DNA of 35,360 nucleotides from Bacteroidota bacterium (GTDB taxonomy: Bacteria; Bacteroidota; Ignavibacteria; SZUA-365). Both the position numbers and the translations under genes were made by a program. How positions within the stretch are numbered: position 1 is the first letter of the stretch; the number at the start of each line of letters is the position of its first letter. Below are positions 17,038 to 25,546 of the stretch, piece by piece. The notes under the pieces are model-generated. The model worked only from the letters and a program-made list of their open reading frames with translations. It was not told the origin of the DNA and did not search any database. The DNA is taken from the NCBI GenBank assembly GCA_029907355.1, contig JARYLZ010000026.1:1-35360 (forward strand). Reading direction: 5' to 3'.

Positions 17038-19053
17038 TCACGCCCCCTCGATGCGGAGGATCTCGTCCCGAAGCTGAGCGGCGCGTTCGAACTCCAGATC
17101 CCGCGCGGCCTGCAGCATTTCCGCGCGGAGCTGTTCGACCAGTTCGCGTTTCTGCTCGCTCGTCATGTACCGGAGAACGGGTTCCGCCACGAGGCGCGGC
17201 TTTTCCCGCGCTTGTCGTTTCTCCTCCGCGCGGGCCTTGACGTCCGCGATGGCGGTCGCCTGCATGATTTCCTCGACGGATTTCCGGATCGTTTTCGGGT
17301 CGATGCCGTGCGCGCGATTCCACTCCATCTGGACGGTGCGCCTCCGCTCGGTCTCCTCGATGACGCGCCGCATCGAATCGGTCACGCGGTCGGCGTAGAG
17401 GATGACCATCCCGTCCACGTTCCTCGCCGTGCGGCCCGCGATCTGCATGATGGCGGAAGCGCTGCGGAGGAATCCCTCCTTGTCGGCATCGAGGATGGCG
17501 ACGAGCGACACTTCCGGCAGATCGAGCCCCTCGCGCAAGAGGTTCACGCCGACGAGCACGTCGAAATTCCCCAGCCGGAGATCGCGGAGGATCTCGACGC
17601 GGTCCAGCGACTCGATGTCCGAGTGGATGTAGCGGACGCGAATGCCGATGTTCTCCAGGTACTCGGTCAGGTCCTCCGACATGCGCTTGGTCAGCGTCGT
17701 CACGAGGACGCGGTCGCCCCGCTTGGCCCGCACACGGATTTCCGCGATGAGATCGTCGATCTGGTGCCGGACGGGCCGCACGGAAATGGGGGGATCGAGC
17801 AGACCCGTCGGCCGGATGATCTGCTCGACGACTACCCCGCCGCACCGTTCCAGTTCGTATGGACCGGGCGTGGCGCTGACGAAGATGCAATTGCGGATGA
17901 GCGACTCGAACTCGCGGAACGTGAGAGGGCGGTTGTCCAGCGCCGAGGGGAGCCGGAAACCGTGTTCGACGAGCGTCTCCTTACGCATGCGGTCCCCGTT
18001 GTACATCGCCCGGATCTGCGGGATGGTCTGGTGCGACTCGTCAATCACGAGGAGAAAATCTTCGGGGAAGTAGTCGATGAGGCATTCCGGCCGTTCGCCC
18101 GCCCTCCGTCCCGCGAGATGGCGGGAGTAATTCTCGATGCCGGCGCAGTACCCGATTTCCTTCATCATCTCGATATCGTAGCGTGTCCGCCGCTCGAGTC
18201 GCTGGGCTTCCACGAGCTTTCCACAGGACCGGAAATACGCGAGGCGTTCCTCCAGTTCCTCCTCGATGGACGCGATGGCCCGTTCCAGCTGCTCCGGCGT
18301 CGTGATGAAGTGCTTCGCCGGGTAGATCACCACGCTCTCCACCCGCTCGCGGACGTTGCCGCTGATGCGGTCGAGGAGGGAAATTCTCTCGATCTCGTCG
18401 CCGAAGAACTCGACGCGCACGGTCTCCTCGTCCTCGTAAGCAGGGACGATATCCACGACATCACCCCGGACGCGGAACGTACCGCGCGTGAAGTCGACGT
18501 CGTTGCGCACGTAGTGGATATCGACCAGCATGCGCAGGAAATCGTCTCGTTCGATCCTCTCACCGCACCGCACGGCCGCGACGCGGTCCGCCCACTGCTC
18601 CTTCGAGCCGATGCCGTAGATGCACGACACCGAGGCGACAACGATGACGTCGCGCCTGCCGGTCACGAGGGCGCTGGTCGCCTTCAGCCGCAGGCGGTCG
18701 ATCTCGTCGTTGATCGACATGTCCTTCTCGATGTAGGTGTCCGTCGCAGGGATGTACGCTTCGGGCTGGTAGTAGTCGTAGTAGGAGATAAAGAATTCGA
18801 CGGCGTTGTCCGGGAAGAAATTCCTGAGTTCGCCGTAGAGTTGAGCGGCCAGCGTCTTGTTGTGGGAAATGACGAGCGTGGGACGGTTGACCGCCGCGAT
18901 CACGTTGGACACGGTGAACGTCTTCCCGCTTCCCGTCACACCCAGCAGGGTCTGGAAACGGTCCCCCCGGCGAAGCCCCTCGATGAGCTGGCGGATGGCC
19001 TCCGGTTGGTCTCCGGTCGGCGCGTAGTCGGAAACGAGACGAAACGTGTTCAT
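17038..19053 (-). CDS. uvrB: UvrABC system protein B (excinuclease helicase subunit)
   Basis: UvrB loads onto damaged DNA with UvrA, verifies the lesion with its beta-hairpin and recruits UvrC for incision. The 671-residue length is normal. Visible are the Walker A motif GVTGSGKT (38-45), the hairpin region [10 protein letters not shown] (91-100), [11 protein letters not shown], the DEAH-like box VIDESHQ, helicase motifs [10 protein letters not shown] and [26 protein letters not shown] and QIAGRTARN, and a C-terminal UVR domain (about 630-665) for UvrC contact. ATG 19053 gives the family N-terminus [20 protein letters not shown]; an ATG three codons upstream (19062) is also possible, and the longer open frame is not conserved. 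Divergent from the reductase gene across 183 bases, so the two may share a control region. No LexA-type site was recognised. Confidence 0.98.
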   Translation of the reverse strand: MNTFRLVSDYAPTGDQPEAIRQLIEGLRRGDRFQTLLGVTGSGKTFTVSNVIAAVNRPTLVISHNKTLAAQLYGELRNFFPDNAVEFFISYYDYYQPEAYIPATDTYIEKDMSINDEIDRLRLKATSALVTGRRDVIVVASVSCIYGIGSKEQWADRVAAVRCGERIERDDFLRMLVDIHYVRNDVDFTRGTFRVRGDVVDIVPAYEDEETVRVEFFGDEIERISLLDRISGNVRERVESVVIYPAKHFITTPEQLERAIASIEEELEERLAYFRSCGKLVEAQRLERRTRYDIEMMKEIGYCAGIENYSRHLAGRRAGERPECLIDYFPEDFLLVIDESHQTIPQIRAMYNGDRMRKETLVEHGFRLPSALDNRPLTFREFESLIRNCIFVSATPGPYELERCGGVVVEQIIRPTGLLDPPISVRPVRHQIDDLIAEIRVRAKRGDRVLVTTLTKRMSEDLTEYLENIGIRVRYIHSDIESLDRVEILRDLRLGNFDVLVGVNLLREGLDLPEVSLVAILDADKEGFLRSASAIMQIAGRTARNVDGMVILYADRVTDSMRRVIEETERRRTVQMEWNRAHGIDPKTIRKSVEEIMQATAIADVKARAEEKRQAREKPRLVAEPVLRYMTSEQKRELVEQLRAEMLQAARDLEFERAAQLRDEILRIEGA

Positions 19054-19236
19054 ACCCTGCATTCGTGAACGATACCGGTCATCGTGTAAGATACGGAGGA
19101 TCGAAACGTCGTGCCGTCCCCGCGTTCGTCCCCGCTGGGCAGCAACCGCCCGGATTTCGCATTTCTCGGAGGAATACCGCGCGCAGGGGTCATCGTATTT
19201 GTATTCCGGCACCCGTCTCCAGTACTTTGGAAGGGT

Positions 19237-20187
19237 ATGGGATCACTGCACATTCTCGTCACCGGTTCCGCAGGGTTTCTCGGCTCGAACATCGTCCGTC
19301 TTTTCCAGGCGCGCGGGCTGCAGGTGACAGGGACATGGCACGAGACGCCGCCCGAAGCGCGCGAAGGAACACGATGGCTGCGCTTCGACCTGCGAAAAGG
19401 CCTCTCGTGGTACGATGCCCCCCGAGAACGCATCCGTGCCGTCATTCACTGTGCGGCGATCGCGAGCGTCGAGATGTGCGAGCGCGAAAAGGAACTCGCG
19501 CGGGCGGTAAACGTCGAGGCGACAAGGATGCTCGCCGACTGGTGTGCCGATCGCGGTATCGATTTCATCTTCATCAGCACGGATCTCGTGTTCGACGGTA
19601 CGAAGGGGTGGTACACGGAAGAGGACCCCGTATCCCCCGCGTCGTGGTATGCGGAAACGAAAGCCCTCGCAGAGGAAGCCGCTCGCCTCCATCACCCCCG
19701 TTCCTGGATCATTCGGCCTTCGCTCTGTTACGGCATCTCGAGGGGTTCGCCGGGGTCCTTCCTCTCGTGGACCATCGGGAGACTCTCCCGCGGGGAAACG
19801 GTGGATTTTTATACCAACCAGTACCGCACCCCGGTTTTTGCGGAGGATGTCGCCGAGACGGCGCGACGGATTCTCGAACGCCGCCCCCCGCCGGGTATAT
19901 ACCACGCAGGGGGACCGGAACGGCTCACGCGCTACGACATTGCCCTCCTCGCGGCGAGGATTTTCCTCGGTTCGACGCGCGGCATTCGGCCTGCTCTGCT
20001 CGAACGCCCCTCCATCCCCGGCGGTTTCGACGACACGTCCCTCGACACGGCGAAAGCCCGCCGAGACCTCGAGATGAACTTCACGCCGCTTGTGATGGGA
20101 TTCGAGTCCGTCCGCAGCATGACCGCCGCCGCACCCTGCGGACCGCAAAACGAAACATTTCACGATGGAGAATCATCGCATGGATAA
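19237..20187 (+). CDS. RmlD-like SDR (dTDP-4-dehydrorhamnose reductase family)
   Basis: The 316-residue protein is an extended short-chain dehydrogenase of the RmlD type. The NAD(P)-binding motif is [10 protein letters not shown] (8-17), followed by [12 protein letters not shown] (71-82), ISTDLVFDG (113-121) and the catalytic pair Tyr138-x3-Lys142 in [27 protein letters not shown] and [21 protein letters not shown] are typical of the C-terminal substrate domain. True RmlD makes dTDP-rhamnose, but no rmlA, rmlB or rmlC gene is nearby, so the sugar substrate is uncertain. GGAAGGG just before ATG 19237 supports the start. Its last 8 bases overlap the next gene's start, so the two are probably translated together. 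Confidence 0.85.
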   Translation: MGSLHILVTGSAGFLGSNIVRLFQARGLQVTGTWHETPPEAREGTRWLRFDLRKGLSWYDAPRERIRAVIHCAAIASVEMCEREKELARAVNVEATRMLADWCADRGIDFIFISTDLVFDGTKGWYTEEDPVSPASWYAETKALAEEAARLHHPRSWIIRPSLCYGISRGSPGSFLSWTIGRLSRGETVDFYTNQYRTPVFAEDVAETARRILERRPPPGIYHAGGPERLTRYDIALLAARIFLGSTRGIRPALLERPSIPGGFDDTSLDTAKARRDLEMNFTPLVMGFESVRSMTAAAPCGPQNETFHDGESSHG

Positions 20188-21652
20188 AACGCTCGACGAC
20201 ATGCCGGTGGAACGAGGGGAAAACACCGCTCCCCCTGAGACGTCTCCGGCTCCGCCGCTCTTCTCGTTCGACGACCTCTCACCGGATCTCCGCGAGCGCG
20301 TGGCGGCCATGGGGTGGGTTCGGCCCACACCCGTCCAACAGCAGGCCATCCCGCTCCTGCAGCGGGGCGGAGATCTCATCGTCCAGGCGAAGACGGGAAG
20401 CGGGAAAACCGGCGCGTATCTCCTGCCAGCCGTCAACGCCATCGACCCCGCAAAGGCCTGGACCCAGGTGCTGGTGCTGGTCCCCACGCGCGAACTCGCC
20501 CGGCAGGTGTACGACGTGTTCCTCCGCCTGACGGAAGGCACCGAGGTGCGTGGAGCTCTCGTCTACGGCGGCGTCGGTTACGGCGAACAGACCCGAGCGC
20601 TCCGCGAAGGCGCGCATCTCGTCGTCGGGACACCGGGAAGGATACTCGACCATGTCTACCGCGGTACGTTCACGGTCGGCCGCGTGGAACTGCTGGTCAT
20701 CGACGAGGCGGACGAACTCCTCTCGATGGGATTCTACCCGGCGCTCCGGAAACTCCGCATCCAGCTCCCCGAGGAGCGACAAACCTGTCTGCTTTCGGCC
20801 ACCATTCCGTATCACGTCGAGGAACTCGCCCGGTCCTTCCTCAAGGATCCGGAGCGGTTGATCCTCAGTAAAGGCGAGGAGACGGTTTCCACGCTGGAGC
20901 ACTATTACTACATCGTCCCGCCCCTGCAAAAGGAACGCGCGCTCATCAACCTCCTCGAGATGGAGAACCCCGACACGGCCATCATCTTCTGTAACACGAA
21001 ACGAGATGTGGAATACGTCGCCGAGGTGCTCAAGAACAACGGGTACGACGCGCTGCACCTGACCGGCGACATGCCGCAGAACACGCGCGAACGGACGGTC
21101 AAGCGCATGCACGAGGGGACGCTGCGTTTCATCGTCGCGACGGACGTGCTCGCGCGCGGCATCGACATCAGCGACCTGAGCCATGTCTTCCTCTACAGCA
21201 TTCCCGAGCAGGTTTCGGTGTATATCCACCGCTCCGGCCGCACAGCTCGGGCGGGTAAGACGGGCATCGCCATCACCCTGTGCGAGGACATCGAGGAAAA
21301 ACGCCTTCTCGGCATCGCCCGCCAGTACCATTTCGAGATCGTGAAACGCCCCCTCCCGACGCCCGAGGAAGTCGCAGCGCGGACGGGCGAGCGTCTCCTC
21401 GTGCAGATGGAAACGGAAATGCTCACCCTCGGTCTCATGGACCGCGAGCGGCTCCAGCGTTTCCTCCCCCTCGCCCAATCCCTCGCATCGACGGAAGAGG
21501 GGTTCCAGTTGATCGCGCTGTTGCTGGACCGCGCGTACATCCAGGGTCTGCACCGCCCGCTGTTCCAACCTGACCGCCCACCCCTGCACGCCGTGCCGAA
21601 AACAGAAGGGCAATCGCCGCGTCCCCGCCGCCGCGGGCGGCGGAAAACGTAA
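20180..21652 (+). CDS. DEAD-box ATP-dependent RNA helicase
   Basis: The 490-residue protein carries the full DEAD-box set: Q motif PTPVQQQA (49-56), motif I AKTGSGKT (70-77), Ia PTRELA (102-107), TPGR (151-154), motif II DEAD (175-178), motif III SAT (206-208) and motif VI HRSGRTAR (350-357). It unwinds RNA duplexes, for example in ribosome assembly or RNA decay. The first 25 residues and the basic C-terminus (RPRRRGRRKT) are outside the core; the tail probably binds RNA. ATG 20180 is chosen because GGAGA lies 8 bases upstream; an ATG at 20165 would add 5 residues. The start lies inside the end of the reductase gene. It is convergent to clpX with 16 bases between stops. Confidence 0.95.
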   Translation: MDKTLDDMPVERGENTAPPETSPAPPLFSFDDLSPDLRERVAAMGWVRPTPVQQQAIPLLQRGGDLIVQAKTGSGKTGAYLLPAVNAIDPAKAWTQVLVLVPTRELARQVYDVFLRLTEGTEVRGALVYGGVGYGEQTRALREGAHLVVGTPGRILDHVYRGTFTVGRVELLVIDEADELLSMGFYPALRKLRIQLPEERQTCLLSATIPYHVEELARSFLKDPERLILSKGEETVSTLEHYYYIVPPLQKERALINLLEMENPDTAIIFCNTKRDVEYVAEVLKNNGYDALHLTGDMPQNTRERTVKRMHEGTLRFIVATDVLARGIDISDLSHVFLYSIPEQVSVYIHRSGRTARAGKTGIAITLCEDIEEKRLLGIARQYHFEIVKRPLPTPEEVAARTGERLLVQMETEMLTLGLMDRERLQRFLPLAQSLASTEEGFQLIALLLDRAYIQGLHRPLFQPDRPPLHAVPKTEGQSPRPRRRGRRKT

Positions 21653-21667
21653 CGCCGTCCGGCGGCG
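21625..21667. terminator. Two GC-rich hairpins at the DEAD-box/clpX convergent junction
   Basis: CCGCCGCC (21625-21632) pairs perfectly with GGCGGCGG (21636-21643) around a 3-base loop. It lies inside the helicase's last codons, for the Arg-rich tail. CGCCG (21653-21657) pairs with CGGCG (21663-21667) in the 16-base gap. Neither has a T-run on either strand. They could slow polymerase from both sides, but this is inferred from position only. Confidence 0.3.
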
Positions 21668-21668
21668 A

Positions 21669-22916
21669 TCAGGCCGACTGCCTCTGTTTGCGGATCGTGT
21701 ACAACGGTTCGGCGCCGCTTTCGACCGTCTCACGCTTGATGTAGCAACGCGTCACGTTGGGGAGCGACGGCAGCGTGTACATGATATCGAGCATCACGCG
21801 TTCGAGGATCGAACGGAGGGCGCGGGCTCCCGTTCCCCGCTTGACCGCGAGGTCGACGATCGCATCGAGCGCGTCGGGGTCGAACTCCAGCGACACCCCT
21901 TCCATGGCGAACAGTTTCTTGTACTGCTTGACCAGGGCGTTCTTCGGCTGGGTGAGGATGGCCCGCAGTCCTTCGCGCGTGATGGGGTGGAGAACGGACA
22001 CGACGGGAAGCCGGCCGATGAGCTCGGGGATGAGACCGTACTTCAGGAGATCGTCCGGTTCGACGTAGGCAAGGCAATACTCGCGGTCGTCGATGCGCTT
22101 CGCGATTTCCGCGCCGAACCCGACCGGGTTCTTCCCGATCCGTCTCGCGACGATGTCGTCCAATCCCTCGAACGCCCCGCCGCAAATGAACAGGATATCG
22201 CGGGTGTTGATATTGATCAACGGTTGTTCGGGGTGTTTGCGCCCGCCTTTCGGCGGCACGCCGACCACGGCGCCCTCGAGGATTTTCAACAGGGCCTGTT
22301 GAACACCCTCGCCGGACACATCGCGGGTGATCGACATGTTCTCGCTCTTGCGGGCGATCTTGTCGATCTCGTCGATATAGATAATACCGCGTTCCGCGCG
22401 CGGGACGTTGTAATCCGCATTCTGGAGCAGGTGGACGAGAATCGTTTCGACATCGTCGCCGACATACCCTGCTTCGGTGAGCGTCGTAGCGTCTGCGATG
22501 GCGAACGGCACGTCGAGGATACGGGCGAGGGTGCGGGCGAGCAATGTTTTCCCCGTCCCCGTCGGACCGATGAGCAGGACGTTGCTCTTCTCGATTTCGA
22601 CATCGTCGTGGTCGGTGGCATGCTTCGCATCGAGACGCTTGTAGTGGTTATATACCGCAACCGAGAGCGTTTTCTTCGCCTCCTCCTGGCCGACGACATA
22701 TTCATCCAGTGCCTTGCGGATGCGGGCCGGGGTGAGAGCACGGTGGGACTTCATCGGGCGCGAAGTGACGGCTGCCGCATTCTGCCGGAGGATATCCACC
22801 GACATCAATACGCACTGATTGCATATATATGCGTTCGGTCCGGCGATGATGCTTTCCACTTCGCCGGACGCCTTCCCGCAGAACGAACAACGGATATCAC
22901 CCTTCTGGTAACTCAT
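21669..22916 (-). CDS. clpX: ATP-dependent Clp protease ATP-binding subunit ClpX
   Basis: ClpX is the AAA+ unfoldase that recognises tagged proteins and feeds them to ClpP. The 415 residues show the N-terminal zinc-binding domain (Cys10, Cys13, Cys32, Cys35), Walker A GPTGTGKT (117-124), pore loop GYVG (150-153), Walker B IIYIDEID (178-185), the RKH loop (226-228), and the ClpP-docking loop with VGF (265-267) in place of the commoner IGF. Sensor 2 is in [10 protein letters not shown]. No clpP or tig gene is adjacent; here clpX follows an HTH protein gene. The start ATG 22916 has a G-rich site (GGGGGGTG) upstream, right after a strong hairpin, so translation or transcription may be controlled there. 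Confidence 0.98.
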   Translation of the reverse strand: MSYQKGDIRCSFCGKASGEVESIIAGPNAYICNQCVLMSVDILRQNAAAVTSRPMKSHRALTPARIRKALDEYVVGQEEAKKTLSVAVYNHYKRLDAKHATDHDDVEIEKSNVLLIGPTGTGKTLLARTLARILDVPFAIADATTLTEAGYVGDDVETILVHLLQNADYNVPRAERGIIYIDEIDKIARKSENMSITRDVSGEGVQQALLKILEGAVVGVPPKGGRKHPEQPLININTRDILFICGGAFEGLDDIVARRIGKNPVGFGAEIAKRIDDREYCLAYVEPDDLLKYGLIPELIGRLPVVSVLHPITREGLRAILTQPKNALVKQYKKLFAMEGVSLEFDPDALDAIVDLAVKRGTGARALRSILERVMLDIMYTLPSLPNVTRCYIKRETVESGAEPLYTIRKQRQSA

Positions 22917-22933
22917 AGAGATTACACCCCCCG

Positions 22934-22969
22934 CCGCGGCCGCCGTGATACCGTTCGCGGCGGCCGTGG
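22934..22969 (-). promoter_or_regulatory. Strong 12-bp hairpin in the leader of clpX
   Basis: In plus-strand letters CCGCGGCCGCCG (22934-22945) faces CGGCGGCCGTGG (22958-22969). All 12 positions pair in RNA if one G-U is allowed; the loop is 12 bases. It ends 17 bases before the clpX start codon, just in front of the putative ribosome-binding site. No U-run follows, so a simple intrinsic terminator for the upstream gene is unlikely. An attenuator, processing site or translation control hairpin fits better. Confidence 0.55.
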
Positions 22970-22988
22970 ATCGGTGGAATCGGCACCG

Positions 22989-23534
22989 TTACCGTTTGAT
23001 CTTCCCGAGCGCGCGAAGGTATTCCGTTTCCGCCTTTTGCATCGCGCGCAGGTAATTCAACCGGATCTCGAGAGCCGTGATTTCATCGTTCAATTTCTCG
23101 CCGAGGAGAACCGGGACAGGTGACGCCGCATGAGCGCTCTTCACGGTAACCGGAGTTTCTGCCGCGGCGACCGGTTTCCGGCCCCTCTTCCACGCGGGCG
23201 ACTTCTTCTGCGCTCTCGCCGCCTGTATAGCAAGCTTGCGGCTGCCGTGCATCGTTGTTTCGGTTTTCGCAACGGGTATTTTCTTCTTCGTTTCCTTCGC
23301 CGGCGCCTCGCCGGCAGCCTGTTTCACGGATGCGACGTTATCCAGCGTCTTCAGGAAAACCTTCTCGAACTGTGCGAACTTCTTCGCGACGCGCGGTGTC
23401 ACCATCTTGGATTTGCCGCTCTTAATATTATGCAAGGTGAGATAACTCAACCCGCTCCGCTTGGAAATCTGTCGAAGGGAGATGTGCTTCAACAGTTCCA
23501 TGATGCGGTTTTGGATGTTCTGAACGTTTTCCAT
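22989..23534 (-). CDS. HTH DNA-binding protein with C-terminal coiled coil
   Basis: The 181-residue protein begins with a helix-turn-helix: SLRQISKRSGLSYLTLHNIKSG (about 19-40) has the XRE/LacI-like pattern of helix, GLS turn and recognition helix, followed by KSKMVTPRVAKKFAQFEKVF. The centre (about 75-140) is Lys/Ala/Pro-rich and probably disordered. The C-terminal 40 residues (LNDEITALEIRLNYLRAMQKAETEYLRAL) form a likely coiled coil for self-association. It therefore looks like a small, basic transcription or nucleoid-associated factor; target unknown. The start has AAGGAGG upstream, one of the best sites in the window. It lies 72 bases upstream of clpX on the same strand, with the hairpin between. 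It may regulate its own operon, but nothing in the sequence proves that. Confidence 0.75.
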   Translation of the reverse strand: MENVQNIQNRIMELLKHISLRQISKRSGLSYLTLHNIKSGKSKMVTPRVAKKFAQFEKVFLKTLDNVASVKQAAGEAPAKETKKKIPVAKTETTMHGSRKLAIQAARAQKKSPAWKRGRKPVAAAETPVTVKSAHAASPVPVLLGEKLNDEITALEIRLNYLRAMQKAETEYLRALGKIKR

Positions 23535-23584
23535 AAAGCCTCCTTGGTATTCGAGTATTCAATTTGGGGAAATTACACTTATAT

Positions 23585-23613
23585 AGGATACAAAATCTTG
23601 TCGATGGATACAA
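23585..23613 (-). promoter_or_regulatory. Candidate promoter for the HTH-clpX operon
   Basis: On the minus strand TTGTAT (23613-23608) and TATCCT (23590-23585) are 17 bases apart. Transcription would start near 23578, about 44 bases before the HTH start codon. The layout matches the stable-RNA promoters, though the -10 box ends CT rather than TT. The rest of 23535-23743 holds nothing else I recognise. Confidence 0.35.
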
Positions 23614-23743
23614 CTGTTTCCCCGATAAAACTTTACATATCGTCACCCTTGTATGTACCGGTGGGGCTGAGGCATTCGGCCGAGGTATTCCCGCCGAGAG
23701 TGTATGTATTCCATCAGCAAGGGGACAGGGCGATCGTTCACCC

Positions 23744-25519
23744 TCAATAACCCGCTGCAGAGCCGTTGCCGCGCGGATCCGAGCACCCTTCGTACAGACG
23801 TGCACGCCCATTGTACAATACGGCGTCGATCCTCCCGAACGGTCTGGTGGGTACAAGCGCATGACCCATGGCGCGAAGGGTGTCCGCGACCTCTGCGGGG
23901 ATGCTATCCTCTTCGTAATACAAGGTATCCGGCCGCCATTGATGGTGAACCCGCGGCGCGGCGACCGCGCTATCCAGAGCCATCCCATGTTCGAGAACGT
24001 TGCGGAAAACCTGAAGCACGGTTGACACGATGCGCGAGCCTCCGGGGCTCCCGAGAATGAACACCGGCCTGTCGTTCTTGACCACGATGACCGGCGTCAT
24101 CGAACTGACCATCCGTTTCCCCGGTCGGATGACATTGCAGGGGCTCCCGGCCAGTCCGAATTGATTCGGTTCGCCGATGCGTATACTGAAGTCGTCCATT
24201 TCGTTATTCAAGAGAAAACCCGCCCCCTCGACGACGCATTTGGACCCACAGACATCGTTCAACGTGGTCGTGACGGCGACCGCATTCCCCCACTTGTCGG
24301 CGATTGAATAATGCGTCGTCTGGTTTTTTTCCCCATCGATGCACCCCGCCCCGCCGACAGGGAGAAGCGGAGATGTCCGGTCGAGACGTATCCGGGAACG
24401 GATGCGTCGGGCCGTTTCCTCCGAGAGTAACGAATCGAGAGGCACGTCCACGAAGGCCGGGTCGCCGAAAAATTTCCATCGGTCCGAGAAGGCGAACCGC
24501 AAGGCCTCGGCCATGAGGTGGATATAGCGCGCCGAGCCGTAGATTGGTTCTTCGTTTCCCTCGCCCGCCTCCAGGATATTCAGCGCTTGGAGGAATGCGG
24601 CACCGCCTGCGCTGGGCGGGGGAACCGTCAGGATATCGTACCCGTGCCAGCGAGCATGCAACGGCCGCCGGACGATGCAGCGATAGGATGCGAGATCTTC
24701 GTGCGTGATCACCCCACCGCCTTCGCGCATCTGTCGTACGATGAGGTCCGCCGTTTCACCGCGGTAGAAACCATCCCTCCCCTGCCGCACGATACGCTCG
24801 AGCGTACAGGCCAGATCCGGTTGGCGGAACCGTTCACCGCGGCGGTACGGACGCCCGCTGCGAGTGAACACGCGGGAGGATGAGGGGTACCGTTCGAAGG
24901 ACGGCCGAAGCCGCTCGAAGAGGCGCACCGTCTCCAACGGGAGAACCCACCCCTTCCGTGCGAGATCGACGGCAGGTCGTATCAGCTCCGCCCTCGTCAT
25001 TGTCCCGTACCGTTCGAGCGCCTGCAGGAGCCCGTCGACCGTACCGGGCACACCTGCCGCGAGGGGTCCCTCGAGGGAAGCGCCCGGGATGACGCGCCCC
25101 GCACTATCGAGAAACATGTCCGGGCGTGCGGCCGCCGGTGCGGTTTCGCGTGCGTCGATGACCGCCTCGCGCCCATCGGCCATGCGGATGAGGATGAAAG
25201 ATCCGCCGCCGATGTTCCCCGCCGACGGGTACGTCACGGCGAGGGCGAACCCGACGGCGACCGCTGCGTCGACGGCATTGCCGCCTGAACGAAGGACACG
25301 GACGCCGATATCGGTCGCAAGGGGGGAGGCGGTGACGACCATCGCATGCGGGGCACGTGCGATGCGTCCTGCACTCGCCCGGGATTGCGGCACACAGTGC
25401 TGGTCAGGATAGAGTGCAACGAGGGACACCGCGAAAAACAGAACTGCCGCCCGGACCGTTACACAGCGGCGGGGATCAGTATTGCCGGATTCCGGGATGG
25501 AGTGTACATTGATCATCAT
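23744..25519 (-). CDS. ggt: Gamma-glutamyltransferase
   Basis: This enzyme cleaves glutathione and other gamma-glutamyl compounds, moving the glutamyl group to water or an amino acid, in the periplasm. The 591-residue precursor has an N-terminal signal segment (about 23-37). Conserved parts include HAMVVTASPLATDIGVRVLRSGGNAVDAAVA, GNIGGGSFILIR, DARETAP and GVPGTVDGL in the large subunit. NQTTHYSIADKWGNAVAVTTTLN places the autocatalytic cleavage and nucleophile Thr at 401, the first residue of the mature small subunit. GAGFLLNNEMDDFS and GSPGGSRI complete the active site. The start is uncertain: ATG 25519 or 25516, with no clear Shine-Dalgarno sequence. Only 27 bases separate it from the divergent VWA gene. 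Confidence 0.93.
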   Translation of the reverse strand: MMINVHSIPESGNTDPRRCVTVRAAVLFFAVSLVALYPDQHCVPQSRASAGRIARAPHAMVVTASPLATDIGVRVLRSGGNAVDAAVAVGFALAVTYPSAGNIGGGSFILIRMADGREAVIDARETAPAAARPDMFLDSAGRVIPGASLEGPLAAGVPGTVDGLLQALERYGTMTRAELIRPAVDLARKGWVLPLETVRLFERLRPSFERYPSSSRVFTRSGRPYRRGERFRQPDLACTLERIVRQGRDGFYRGETADLIVRQMREGGGVITHEDLASYRCIVRRPLHARWHGYDILTVPPPSAGGAAFLQALNILEAGEGNEEPIYGSARYIHLMAEALRFAFSDRWKFFGDPAFVDVPLDSLLSEETARRIRSRIRLDRTSPLLPVGGAGCIDGEKNQTTHYSIADKWGNAVAVTTTLNDVCGSKCVVEGAGFLLNNEMDDFSIRIGEPNQFGLAGSPCNVIRPGKRMVSSMTPVIVVKNDRPVFILGSPGGSRIVSTVLQVFRNVLEHGMALDSAVAAPRVHHQWRPDTLYYEEDSIPAEVADTLRAMGHALVPTRPFGRIDAVLYNGRARLYEGCSDPRGNGSAAGY

Positions 25520-25546
25520 TCAAAATATCGGATAGGAACCACGGTG

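Noticed and set aside
17212-19068. 618-codon plus-strand frame
   Set aside because: Entirely antisense to uvrB, which has full family motifs. Long antisense frames are common in GC-rich genes.
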